Positions 16,556 through 24,621 of a stretch of 64,000 nt of DNA are shown here, piece after piece. The notes beneath the pieces were generated by a model. That model was not told the origin of the DNA. It was given only the letters and a program-made list of their open reading frames with translations, and did no database searches. The position numbers were made by a program, and so were the translations under genes. The DNA lies in the NCBI RefSeq assembly GCF_014650335.1, contig NZ_BMUT01000019.1:1-64000 (forward strand), written 5' to 3'. Numbering within the stretch: the stretch's first letter is position 1; the number at the start of each line of letters is the position of its first letter. This DNA comes from Streptomyces hiroshimensis (GTDB taxonomy: Bacteria; Actinomycetota; Actinomycetes; Streptomycetales; Streptomycetaceae).

Positions 16556-16637
16556 CCTGATCACCTGATCACCTGATCACCTGATCACCTGGCACCTGGC
16601 ACCTGGCACCTGGCACCTGGCACCTGGCACCTGGTCA
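16556..16637. repeat. Two adjoining short tandem repeats (8-bp and 7-bp units)
   Basis: Four copies of cctgatca run directly into six copies of cctggca, the second array clearly derived from the first by loss of a base. The block lies upstream of USP B and reaches the last codons of the M6 protease gene. It is likely a hypervariable slippage site. Confidence 0.9.
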
Positions 16638-18671
16638 GGTGGACCTGCCCGGCTTCGTCAGCGAGCACACGGCCTTCGCTGTCTTGCCGGGGTCGCTCTC
16701 CGAGCGCGCGGTGAGGGTGACGGTGCCCTTGCGTTCCGCGCCCGGCTTCGTCGTGACGGCGACGTCGACGGGGACGGAGGCGCCGGAGGCCGCAGTGGTC
16801 AGGCGGTTGGGGAGCCAGGCGGACCAGCCGCGCCCGGAGGCGGTGGCGGACAGCCGGTAGACGTCGGAGGACAGCGTGGGGTCGCCCTGCGGGGCGCCCT
16901 TGCCGGTGTTGGCGAGGCCGAAGGTGCACACCGCCCGTCCCTTTTCGGGGTCGCTCTTCACCGTGCCGCGGCCGAGTGCAAGGCCGCGGGCCTGCGGTCC
17001 CGCCCCGTCCAGGGACTTGACGCCGATGTCGTAGGAGAGCACGCCGGTGGCGTCGCGCTGCACGTTCAGGACGTAGAAGTGCAGCCGGTTGGCCTCGTCG
17101 ACGTACTCGTAGGAGCTGCCGGAGTCCGCGCCCGCGTGGAAGAGCGCGTCGCTGAGCTGCCGGTAGTCCCCCATGGTGATCTTCTGCGGGGTGCCGTCGG
17201 GGCGGGTGAAGTCCGTCAGCCCGATGTCCTCGGGGTGCGCGTCGACGACCCAGGCGAAGGGGGCCCGGTCGGCGTTCTTGGTCTTGCTGAGCAGGACGCC
17301 GCTGTCCGGGGTGAAGGAGTCCATGCCCATGCGGTCGACGACCTCGACGGTGTAGTTGTCGTAGCCGCCGCCGTCGCACAGGGGGTCGGTGGTGCGGTCG
17401 CAGGCCGGGGACAGGTCACGGCCCATGGTGATGTTGACGCCCGTGAGCCCCTTCTCGCCGGGCGGGGCCGAGCGTGCGGTGACGCGGGCGACGACGAGCC
17501 CGGAGTTCTTGAGGGCGTCGCGGTCGAGGCGCAGGACGTTCTTCTCGTCGACGATGCCGAGCTTCATCTTGTCCCGCAGGACGTGCTGGGCACCCATGGA
17601 GCCGCCTGCGGTGGCGGGTATCTGCCAGCGGGTGTGCGGTCCGCCGGGGCCGTTGAAGGAGCCGCGCGAGAGCATGCTCCAGATTCCGGTGTAGGCGCGG
17701 CTGAGCGGGGTCCCGTATGGGTTGTTGTAGTTGTCGCCGATGCCGAGGATGTGGCTGAGCTCGTGGGCGAAGGTGGCCATGCCGGAGCTCTCGGCCTGGG
17801 TGGAGGAGCCGTCCGCGGCGTTGGGCCAGATCCGGGCGGCCGCCTGCCAGGACGTCCACGGCACGTAGCGGGTCTTCGCGGCGTTGAGGCCGGAGGCGAT
17901 GGGCGACGGGGGTCCCCAGGCGGCCGGCACGTCCTGTGCGGAGCGGAACTTCATCTGCCCGAACTCCTGCCAGGCGGAGGACTCGTCCACGCCGGCGGTG
18001 AGGTAGAAGACGAAGTCGAACTCGCCGGGCTTCCCGGCACCAACGGCATCGACCCAGGCCCGTTTGCCGTCGGCGCGGATGTCCTTGCCGCAGGTGTCGC
18101 CCACGGGGCACGCGCCGGGGTTCATGCCGGGCTCGATGCCGTACTGGTAGGACTTCCACGGCATGCGGTACACGCCGAAGGAGGTCAGTGCGACGCCGAC
18201 GCGGCCGCCGGAGTCCTCCATCCAGTACTCGTTGATGGTGTGGCCGTGGTTGAGTGCACCGGGCTTGTTGAGGAAGTCCTCGTAGAACTTCGGGACTTGC
18301 GCGCGGGGGATTCCGGAGGCGCTGGGCAGCGGGTTGCCGAACCGTGCGGCACCGGCCGGCTTGCTGACGGAGAACTCCTCGTCGGGGTAGTCCAGGAGGA
18401 CGAGGGCCCCCTTGAACTTGCGCTGCGTGGGTTTGCGGTCCGGGTCGGCCCAGCTCGTGCCGGGGACGGCACGGTATTCGGCCCAGGTCATGTCGTCGGG
18501 GTTGCGCCAGTGCTGCGGATCGATCGGCTGGACGAGGGGCGGGGGCTTACGGAGATCGGCATCGGGCGTCGCCCGGGCGGGGCCCGCGGCGACGGCGGCC
18601 ACGACGCCGAGGAGGAGGGCGACGACGCTGAGTCGACGCAGTCGACGGACACGTCTGCGGCGCAGGAACAC
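16635..18671 (-). CDS. Secreted M6-family (immune inhibitor A-like) metalloprotease
   Basis: 678 aa from GTG 18671. A basic N-terminus (FLRRRRVRRLRRLSVVALLL) forms a signal peptide with a cut after RAT. The peptidase core carries the zinc motif HELSHILGIGDNYNNPYG (HExxH) near residue 305, followed by a Met-turn-like SMLSRGSFNGPGG. A C-terminal beta domain (residues 570-678) has an Ig-like feel. Two Cys clusters are in the pre-catalytic region. It is an extracellular protease; its last codons lie in the tandem repeat array, so its C-terminus may vary between isolates. Confidence 0.92.
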   Translation of the reverse strand: MFLRRRRVRRLRRLSVVALLLGVVAAVAAGPARATPDADLRKPPPLVQPIDPQHWRNPDDMTWAEYRAVPGTSWADPDRKPTQRKFKGALVLLDYPDEEFSVSKPAGAARFGNPLPSASGIPRAQVPKFYEDFLNKPGALNHGHTINEYWMEDSGGRVGVALTSFGVYRMPWKSYQYGIEPGMNPGACPVGDTCGKDIRADGKRAWVDAVGAGKPGEFDFVFYLTAGVDESSAWQEFGQMKFRSAQDVPAAWGPPSPIASGLNAAKTRYVPWTSWQAAARIWPNAADGSSTQAESSGMATFAHELSHILGIGDNYNNPYGTPLSRAYTGIWSMLSRGSFNGPGGPHTRWQIPATAGGSMGAQHVLRDKMKLGIVDEKNVLRLDRDALKNSGLVVARVTARSAPPGEKGLTGVNITMGRDLSPACDRTTDPLCDGGGYDNYTVEVVDRMGMDSFTPDSGVLLSKTKNADRAPFAWVVDAHPEDIGLTDFTRPDGTPQKITMGDYRQLSDALFHAGADSGSSYEYVDEANRLHFYVLNVQRDATGVLSYDIGVKSLDGAGPQARGLALGRGTVKSDPEKGRAVCTFGLANTGKGAPQGDPTLSSDVYRLSATASGRGWSAWLPNRLTTAASGASVPVDVAVTTKPGAERKGTVTLTARSESDPGKTAKAVCSLTKPGRST

Positions 18672-18872
18672 GGCTCACCTCTTGAATTGGCAAGTTCATG
18701 ACAAGCGCTTGTTCGAGTGTGCCTAGCGGGGCCACGGTAGAGCCGGGGACAGGTGCGACGCCAGAGCGCCTACGGACAGCGGAGTGCCTACGGGTCCCTC
18801 GTGACGCCGCCTTCGTCGCAGCCGGGCTGCGACGATGACGACCCCGAGCACGGTCACAGGCACCCCACGGGC

Positions 18873-19322
18873 TTACGGCACCACGATCCGGTAGGCGCAG
18901 AAGCCGAGCACGCCGAGCACACAGGCGATCACCACCCAGGAGCCCAGGCCCGTATGGCGGCGGCTCCCGCGGCCGGACCGTGCCGTCGCGTGCCGGCGGC
19001 TCTTCGCGGAGCCCGGGGCCGGGGGCGCGGGGGCGGCGGCGGTGTCGGCGAGGAGACGGCGGCAGGCGGCGGCGAGTTCACTCGTGCCCGCCGACAGCGC
19101 CACGACCGCCTCCGAGCGCGCCGGGGCGGTGGTGCCGCCGTCCAGGATGCGGCCCGCGCGGACGAGTATCTCGTCGGCGCCGGCCGCGGGGGCGAGGCTG
19201 ATCCAGCGCTGGACGTGCTCGCCCCGGATCACCACCTCCCCCGACCGGTCGCGGTAGACGATGTACTCCCGCCACAGCAGGCCGGCCAGCTCTTCCGCGG
19301 TCTCTCTCAGTCTCGCCCTCAT
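18873..19322 (-). CDS. Hypothetical protein with C-terminal membrane anchor
   Basis: 149 aa. Residues 1-95 are soluble (RETAEELAGLLWREYIVYRD, then GEVVIRGEHVQRWISLAP), then a basic Pro/Ala/Arg linker, and the final segment LGSWVVIACVLGVLGFCAYR is a tail-anchor helix. It is unrecognised beyond this layout. The neighbours (protease, AAA ATPase) give no functional hint. About 200 bp on either side hold no further gene. Confidence 0.7.
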   Translation of the reverse strand: MRARLRETAEELAGLLWREYIVYRDRSGEVVIRGEHVQRWISLAPAAGADEILVRAGRILDGGTTAPARSEAVVALSAGTSELAAACRRLLADTAAAPAPPAPGSAKSRRHATARSGRGSRRHTGLGSWVVIACVLGVLGFCAYRIVVP

Positions 19323-19531
19323 GCGGTTCCCCCCACGGTTCAGGGCTCACGGCCCATCCGATCGAACAAACGCCGCATTCTAGCTTCGAGGACTGACAGA
19401 GGACTGACAGCGGGCGCTCCGCGTGATCAGTAGCGGAAACGGGCCGGAGCGGCCTCCATGTCTCCCCGCCGCCAGGCACCACGCGAGGCGTCGAACAATC
19501 GCCTCCGGACCACCGGAGATCTGGTGGTCCG

Positions 19532-20695
19532 TCAGCGCTTGGGCCAGTGCCACAGCGGCTCGTCGAGCAGGCCTTCGCGGCCTGCGACGTCCGTCTGCCC
19601 GAGGCCGTCCTTGACGAGGGCTATCGAGTTGACGTCGAGCCGGTGGCGCCCGGCGCCGGAGCGGAGGGTCTCGGCCAGCTCCGGGGCGTGGGTGACCACC
19701 ACGATCTGGGTGTCCCGGGTCGCGGTGAGGATCAGGTCGGCCAGCGGGGGCAGCAGGTCCGGGTGGAGGCTGGCCTCCGGCTCGTTGAGGACGAGCAGCG
19801 CGGGCGGGCGCGGGGTGAGCAGCGCCGCGGTCCACAGCAGATAGCGCAGTGTGCCGTCGGAGAGCTCGGCCGCGCCGAGCGGGCGCAGCAGGCCGCGCTG
19901 GTAGAGCCTGAGCTCGAACCGGCCGCCCTCGCTGACGATCTCCACGCTGCTGCCGGGGAACGCCGCGTCCACGGCGGCGTCCAGGGCCTCGTGGTCGCCG
20001 ATCTCGCGGATGGTCTGCAGGGCGGCCGCCAGGTCCGCGCCGTCGTGGCCGAGCACCGGGGTGCGGGTGCCGATCTGTGCGCCGCGGGCGGGCGCGTGCG
20101 CGTCGGTGCGCACGTGGTCGTAGAACCGCCAGGAGCGCATGTGCTCGCGCAGCCGCAGCAGGTCGGGGGCGAGCTGCGGGTCGGCGAGCTCGCTGAGCAT
20201 GCTGTCGTAGGGGCGGACGGCGTTCACGGAGTCGTGCCAGGTGCCGTTCGCGGTGCGGGTGCGCACGGCGGGCCCGGAACGGTCGGAGAGCAGTGCGGAC
20301 GGGCGCAGCACGGGGCCCGCCCAGGTGCACTCCCGCTTGATCTCGGGGTCCAGGTTGAACATGGACGGCGCGCCAGTGCTGCCGGAGGCCGGTATCGGGT
20401 GCCCGAAGTCGACCGCGTAGCCGAATTCGTCCCCGGCGAACCCGAGGCGCAGGCTGGCCGCCGGGGAGCGTCCGCTGCCCTTGCGCTCCCCGGCCCACAG
20501 CGTCGAGGCCAGCCCGCCCTCACGCGCCAGCGCCGCGACCGCACCCCCGCGCGCCGAGTCGGCGAGCAGCCGCAGCGCCCGGTAGAGGCTGGACTTGCCG
20601 GTGGCGTTCGCCCCGGTGATCACGTTGAGCCGGCCCAGGGGGACGATCAGCCGGCGCAGGGAGCGGTAGTTCTCGACGGCGACAGTGGTGAGCAT
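19532..20695 (-). CDS. AAA family ATPase (RecF/OLD-like, SMC-type head)
   Basis: 387 aa from ATG 20695. The N-terminal VAVENYRSLRRLIVPLG leads to Walker A ITGANATGKSS (residues near 30). The signature ELSDGTLRYLLWTAALL and the Walker B region ALLVLNEPEASLHPDLLPPL follow, then VVVTHAPELAETL. This is the small stand-alone ATPase family related to RecF and OLD proteins. No TOPRIM domain or nuclease partner lies nearby, so a defence role is not supported. It is downstream of, but probably not part of, the isocyanide cluster. Confidence 0.88.
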   Translation of the reverse strand: MLTTVAVENYRSLRRLIVPLGRLNVITGANATGKSSLYRALRLLADSARGGAVAALAREGGLASTLWAGERKGSGRSPAASLRLGFAGDEFGYAVDFGHPIPASGSTGAPSMFNLDPEIKRECTWAGPVLRPSALLSDRSGPAVRTRTANGTWHDSVNAVRPYDSMLSELADPQLAPDLLRLREHMRSWRFYDHVRTDAHAPARGAQIGTRTPVLGHDGADLAAALQTIREIGDHEALDAAVDAAFPGSSVEIVSEGGRFELRLYQRGLLRPLGAAELSDGTLRYLLWTAALLTPRPPALLVLNEPEASLHPDLLPPLADLILTATRDTQIVVVTHAPELAETLRSGAGRHRLDVNSIALVKDGLGQTDVAGREGLLDEPLWHWPKR

Positions 20696-20729
20696 GGGAC
20701 CTCTCGGCGCATCGCGGTGGATCTTTCGT

Positions 20730-21647
20730 TCAGTCTGCCAAGGGGGTCTGACATCGGCCCGGCGGGCGAGCGGCCGGTGGGTCGAACCACAGGTGGACCT
20801 GGCCGGTCCCGATCCCGTTCTCGTACGTGCCGAACCGGCGGCCGCGCGCCCCGCACGCCTCGCCGCCCAGTGCACCCGCCAGCATCAGGTAGTGGCCGAA
20901 GCGCCCCTCGGGCGCGTACCGCAGGTACTCCGGCATGGTCCGGATCACCCGGTCGTGCCGGCCCGCCTCCAGCCACGCGATCCGCTGCTCGTCCGCCGCG
21001 CGCGCCTCGGCGGTGACGATGTTGACGGGGTCCCCGGCCATGCGGTTGCGCAGTTCGGACAGCGGCCAGAAGCGGTGGGAGAGGCCGCCCGAGGCGAGCA
21101 GCAGCACCTTGCGGTCGAGGCCGCCGACCGCTTCTCCCACGATCTCGCCGATCCTGAGGAAGTCCTCGGTGGTCGCCGTCTGGCAGACGGAGACGGACAC
21201 CCAGGGTTTTCCTGCTGCTCTGCCCACGCCCCGGCCGAGGTACGTCCAGAGGTTGAGCGTCGCGTAGTGGATCGGCAGGTGCGGGTCGTCGTTGGCGGCG
21301 ACCCACACCTTCCTCTCCTCCGCCAGGGCGGCGACCGCGTGGGCCAGTTCCGGGTCGCCGGGGAGGTCGTACGGGAGCCCGCTGATCGCGGCCGGCATCT
21401 CGTCCGAGGTGAACAGGCCCGTACGGCGCGGGTGGGCGGTGATGACCGCCTCGGTCGTCGTCGCCCAGTGGGAGTCGAAGACCACCACCGTGTCGTAGTC
21501 GGCCGTGTCGATGACGTCGCGCCGGAGCTGCTCCAGGCCGGTCGCGAGCGTGAAGTCGCTGCCGCCGTTGGCCTCGATCCGGGCGGGCTCGGGGAACATG
21601 ATGACGGGCGCGTGCGAGAGCAGGCCCGCACCGGTGATGTCGCCCAT
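20730..21647 (-). CDS. Class III (DODA/LigB-type) extradiol ring-cleavage dioxygenase
   Basis: 305 aa. It uses non-haem Fe(II) to open catechol rings. Family features are the N-terminal GAGLLSHAPVIMFPEP (metal His), the central VVVFDSHWATTTEAVITAHP (second His), and ASGGLSHRFWP. It most resembles homoprotocatechuate/DOPA-type enzymes. It is the last gene of the leftward cluster that starts with the isocyanide synthase at 28135; a hydroxylase that could form its catechol substrate is encoded three genes upstream. A tandem repeat separates it from the oxidoreductase gene. Confidence 0.88.
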   Translation of the reverse strand: MGDITGAGLLSHAPVIMFPEPARIEANGGSDFTLATGLEQLRRDVIDTADYDTVVVFDSHWATTTEAVITAHPRRTGLFTSDEMPAAISGLPYDLPGDPELAHAVAALAEERKVWVAANDDPHLPIHYATLNLWTYLGRGVGRAAGKPWVSVSVCQTATTEDFLRIGEIVGEAVGGLDRKVLLLASGGLSHRFWPLSELRNRMAGDPVNIVTAEARAADEQRIAWLEAGRHDRVIRTMPEYLRYAPEGRFGHYLMLAGALGGEACGARGRRFGTYENGIGTGQVHLWFDPPAARPPGRCQTPLAD

Positions 21648-21661
21648 GGGCGGTCTCCTTA

Positions 21662-21697
21662 TACGGGTTTACGGGTTTACGGGTTTACGGGTTTACG
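21662..21697. repeat. Tandem repeat of the 8-bp unit tacgggtt (4.75 copies)
   Basis: It lies between the extradiol dioxygenase start and the oxidoreductase stop, and provides the TAA stop of the oxidoreductase gene. It is a slippage-prone spacer that could change the distance between two co-transcribed genes. Confidence 0.9.
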
Positions 21698-22667
21698 GGA
21701 CGAGGAGGAGCTTTCCGGAGGTGCGGCGGGAGGCCAGGTCGGTGTGTGCGCGGTGCGCCTCGGCGAGGGGGTACGTCCCCGCCACGGTGAACGTCAGCGT
21801 GCCGTCGGCGATGCCCCGGAACACCTCGCCCGCGCGCCGCTCGAACTCCTCGGCGGTGGCCCGGAAGTGCTCCAGGTAGGGCCGGGTCAGGGTCAGCGAG
21901 CCGCCCCACAGCAGCCGCATCACGTCGACGGGCGGCACGGCGCCGCTGGCGCCCCCGAAGAGGACCAGCGTGCCGCGGGTGCGCAGCGAGGCGAGGCTCG
22001 CGTCGAAGGTGGCGGCGCCGACGCCGTCGTAGACCGCATGGACGCCCTCCCCGCCCGTGAGCGCGCGGACCTCGGCGGCCAGGTCGTCGGTCTCGGTGTA
22101 GCGGAGGACTTCGTCGGCGCCGTTGGCGCGGGCGGTGCGCTCCTTCTCCTCCGTGGAGACCGTGCCGATGACGCGGACGCCGCGCCGCTTGAGCATCTGG
22201 GTGAGCAGCAGGCCCACACCCCCGGCGGCGGCGTGGACGAGGACCGTCTCGCCCTCCCGGGCCGGGTAGGAGTCGTGGGCGAGGAAGTGGGCGGTCATGC
22301 CGTGGACGAGTACGCCGCCGGCCGTCCGCAGGTCGATGGCGTCGGGCACGACGATGGCCTTGTCCTCGGGTACGAGGACCCGTTCGGCGTAGCTGCCGAG
22401 GACGGTCGTCCAGGCGACGCGGTCGCCGGGCGCGAAACGGGTGACGCCGGGGCCGACGGCCCGGACGATGCCGGAGCCCTCCTCGCCGGGCACGCAGGGG
22501 ACGGGCAGCGGGTAGCGGCCCTCGCGCCGGTAGAGGTCGATGAAGTTCACTCCGGCCGCGGCGAGCTCGACGAGGATCTGTCCTTCGCCGGGCTGCCCGG
22601 GGTCGGGCTTCTCCACGTAGAGCTGGACCTCGGGTCCGCCGGTCTCCCGGATCTCGATCGCGTGCAT
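21693..22667 (-). CDS. Quinone oxidoreductase-like zinc-free MDR dehydrogenase
   Basis: 324 aa, starting MHAIEIRETGGPEVQLYVEKP. The NADPH-binding loop is VHAAAGGVGLLLTQMLKRRG, and the substrate side has GVNFIDLYRREGRYPLP with no structural-zinc Cys cluster, which places it in the QOR/crotonyl-reductase branch of medium-chain dehydrogenases. The start shares one base with the stop of the AsnB-like gene. In the cluster it could reduce an enone, quinone or ring-opened product; this is inference. Confidence 0.9.
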   Translation of the reverse strand: MHAIEIRETGGPEVQLYVEKPDPGQPGEGQILVELAAAGVNFIDLYRREGRYPLPVPCVPGEEGSGIVRAVGPGVTRFAPGDRVAWTTVLGSYAERVLVPEDKAIVVPDAIDLRTAGGVLVHGMTAHFLAHDSYPAREGETVLVHAAAGGVGLLLTQMLKRRGVRVIGTVSTEEKERTARANGADEVLRYTETDDLAAEVRALTGGEGVHAVYDGVGAATFDASLASLRTRGTLVLFGGASGAVPPVDVMRLLWGGSLTLTRPYLEHFRATAEEFERRAGEVFRGIADGTLTFTVAGTYPLAEAHRAHTDLASRRTSGKLLLVP

Positions 22668-24550
22668 CAGTGCACTCCCTTCACATCAATCAGTCCGACG
22701 TCATATGTGCGCAGCCAATCGTCCATCCGGACCGTGGACTCCACGAGGATCCGCTCGAACTCGGAGAGACTGCCGGTGGCCGTCTTGGCGGTCATCCGCC
22801 GCACCGCGTCGCCGTCGAGGAACGGGCTGAGCGGTGCGTCCCCGTCGCCCGCCGCGGCGGCGAGGCCGGTGATGAGGGACCGGTCGTAGGCGGGGTCCTG
22901 GATGGACGGGTAGGCGGCCTTCTTGCGGCGCAGCACCGACTGCGGCAGGAGGTCGGAGGCGGCTTCCCGCAGCAGCGCCTTCTCCTGGCCGCTGAAGGTC
23001 TTCATCTCCCAGGGGACGTTGAAGACGTACTCGACGAGGCGGTGGTCGCAGAACGGCACCCGGCCCTCCAGTCCGCTGGCCATGCCCATGCGGTCCTTCT
23101 TGTCGAGGAGGATGGGCAGCCAGCGGGTCAGGGTCAGGTAGCCGAGCTCGCGGGTGCGCCGCTCCGCGGCGTTCTCGGTGTCTTCGCCGTCGAGGACGGG
23201 GACCTCGGCGAGCGCCGTGCGGTAGAGGTCGGCCTCGTACTCCGCGAGGTCGATCCCGTCGATGAACCAGGGGTGGAACAGCGACCGCGGGTCGAGGCCT
23301 CTGTGGGCGCCCAGCTTGAGCCAGGGGAAGGTCTCGGCCCGCCGCGCCTCGGGGTCGGAGAACCACAGGTAGCCGCCGAAGACCTCGTCCGCGCCCTCCC
23401 CGGAGAGCGCCACCGTGGCGTGCTGCCGGACGGCGGCGAAGAGCAGGTAGAGCGAGACGTCGAGGTCGGCGAAGTTGAAGGGCAGGTCCCACGCGCCGAG
23501 GACGGTGCGGCGGACGGCCGGGTCGAGCAGGCGGGCGCGGTCGAGGACGATCGCGTGGTGGTCGCTGCCGACGTGCCGGGCGACTTCGAGGGCGTAGGGG
23601 CCGTCGGGGGTGGGGCGGATGGCGTCGGCCTTGAAGTTCTCGGTGTGGCCGGTGAAGTCGACGGAGAAGGTGGACAGACGGTCGCCGTCGGCGGCGCGCG
23701 CCCGGGCCGCGAGGGCGGTGACCGTGCTGGAGTCGAGTCCTCCGGACAGCAGCGAGACCAGGGGCACGTCCGCGACCATCTGCCGGGGGACGATGTCGTC
23801 GAGCAGCTCGCGGACGGTGGCCACGGTGGTGGGCAGGTCGTCGGTGTGGGGGCGGGCCTCCAGGGCCCAGTAGCGCTCCTCCGTGATCCCGTCGCGGCCG
23901 GCCCGCAGCAGGTGGCCGGGCTTCAGTTCGCGCATGCCGCGGAAGGGCACGCGCCCGGGCGTGCGCAGGAACAGCAGCGCGTCGCACAGCTCCTCCGCGG
24001 AGGCGCAGGCGTCGGCGGCCAGGGGGTTGGCGAGGACGGCCTTGGGCTCGGAGCCGAAGAGCAGGCCGTCGGCCGTGGGGTGGTAGAAGAGCGGCTTGAC
24101 GCCCAGCCGGTCCCGTACGAGGAGCAGTTCCTCGCGGGCGGTGTCCCAGACGGCGATGGAGTACATGCCGTTGAGGCGGCGGGCGAAGTCCGTGCCCCAC
24201 TGCAGGTAGGCGCGCAGGGCCACCTCGGTGTCGCTGCGGGTGGTGAACCGGTGCCCGAGGAGGACGAGTTCCTCGCGCAGCTCGCGGAAGTTGTAGATCT
24301 CGCCGCCGTAGGAGATCACGGCGCGGGGCCGGTCGCCGCCGGGGCCGGGCTCCGGGGTGCGCATGGGCTGCGTCCCGTGCTCCAGGTCGATGACGGCGAG
24401 CCGCCGGTGTCCCAGGGCGGCGTGGGTGTCCAGCCATACGCCGCGGGCGTCCGGCCCGCGCGCGGCCAGGGTGTCGGTCATGGCGTCCACGGTCCGCTGT
24501 TCGGCCGTGAGGTCGCGGGTGAAGGCGACCCAGCCGGTGATGCCGCACAT
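22667..24550 (-). CDS. Glutamine-dependent asparagine synthetase-like amidotransferase (AsnB family)
   Basis: 627 aa. The N-terminal glutaminase domain starts MCGITGWVAF with the nucleophilic Cys2; the synthetase domain has the PP-loop SGGLDSS near residue 270 and the late motif EGRVPFCDHRLVEYVFN. All catalytic elements are present, so it should adenylate a carboxylate and amidate it with glutamine-derived ammonia. It lies inside the isocyanide cluster, coupled to the genes around it, so a tailoring amidation is as likely as primary asparagine synthesis. Confidence 0.92.
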   Translation of the reverse strand: MCGITGWVAFTRDLTAEQRTVDAMTDTLAARGPDARGVWLDTHAALGHRRLAVIDLEHGTQPMRTPEPGPGGDRPRAVISYGGEIYNFRELREELVLLGHRFTTRSDTEVALRAYLQWGTDFARRLNGMYSIAVWDTAREELLLVRDRLGVKPLFYHPTADGLLFGSEPKAVLANPLAADACASAEELCDALLFLRTPGRVPFRGMRELKPGHLLRAGRDGITEERYWALEARPHTDDLPTTVATVRELLDDIVPRQMVADVPLVSLLSGGLDSSTVTALAARARAADGDRLSTFSVDFTGHTENFKADAIRPTPDGPYALEVARHVGSDHHAIVLDRARLLDPAVRRTVLGAWDLPFNFADLDVSLYLLFAAVRQHATVALSGEGADEVFGGYLWFSDPEARRAETFPWLKLGAHRGLDPRSLFHPWFIDGIDLAEYEADLYRTALAEVPVLDGEDTENAAERRTRELGYLTLTRWLPILLDKKDRMGMASGLEGRVPFCDHRLVEYVFNVPWEMKTFSGQEKALLREAASDLLPQSVLRRKKAAYPSIQDPAYDRSLITGLAAAAGDGDAPLSPFLDGDAVRRMTAKTATGSLSEFERILVESTVRMDDWLRTYDVGLIDVKGVH

Positions 24551-24565
24551 GGTCGTGCTCCGTTC

Positions 24566-24621
24566 TCAGTCGGTGTGGGCGGGTCTCAGCCGATAGGGGG
24601 GCATCAGTCGGTGTGGGCGGG
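24566..24621. repeat. 18-bp direct repeat that duplicates the 3' end of the HpaB-like gene
   Basis: The sequence tcagtcggtgtgggcggg occurs at 24566-24583 and 24604-24621. The second copy encodes the C-terminal residues PAHTD and stop of the flavin hydroxylase; the first lies just downstream. It is a small local duplication that leaves the gene intact. Confidence 0.85.

Noticed and set aside
19532..20695. AAA ATPase as a phage-defence gene
   Set aside because: RecF/OLD-like head only; no TOPRIM, UvrD or nuclease partner and no defence gene next to it.
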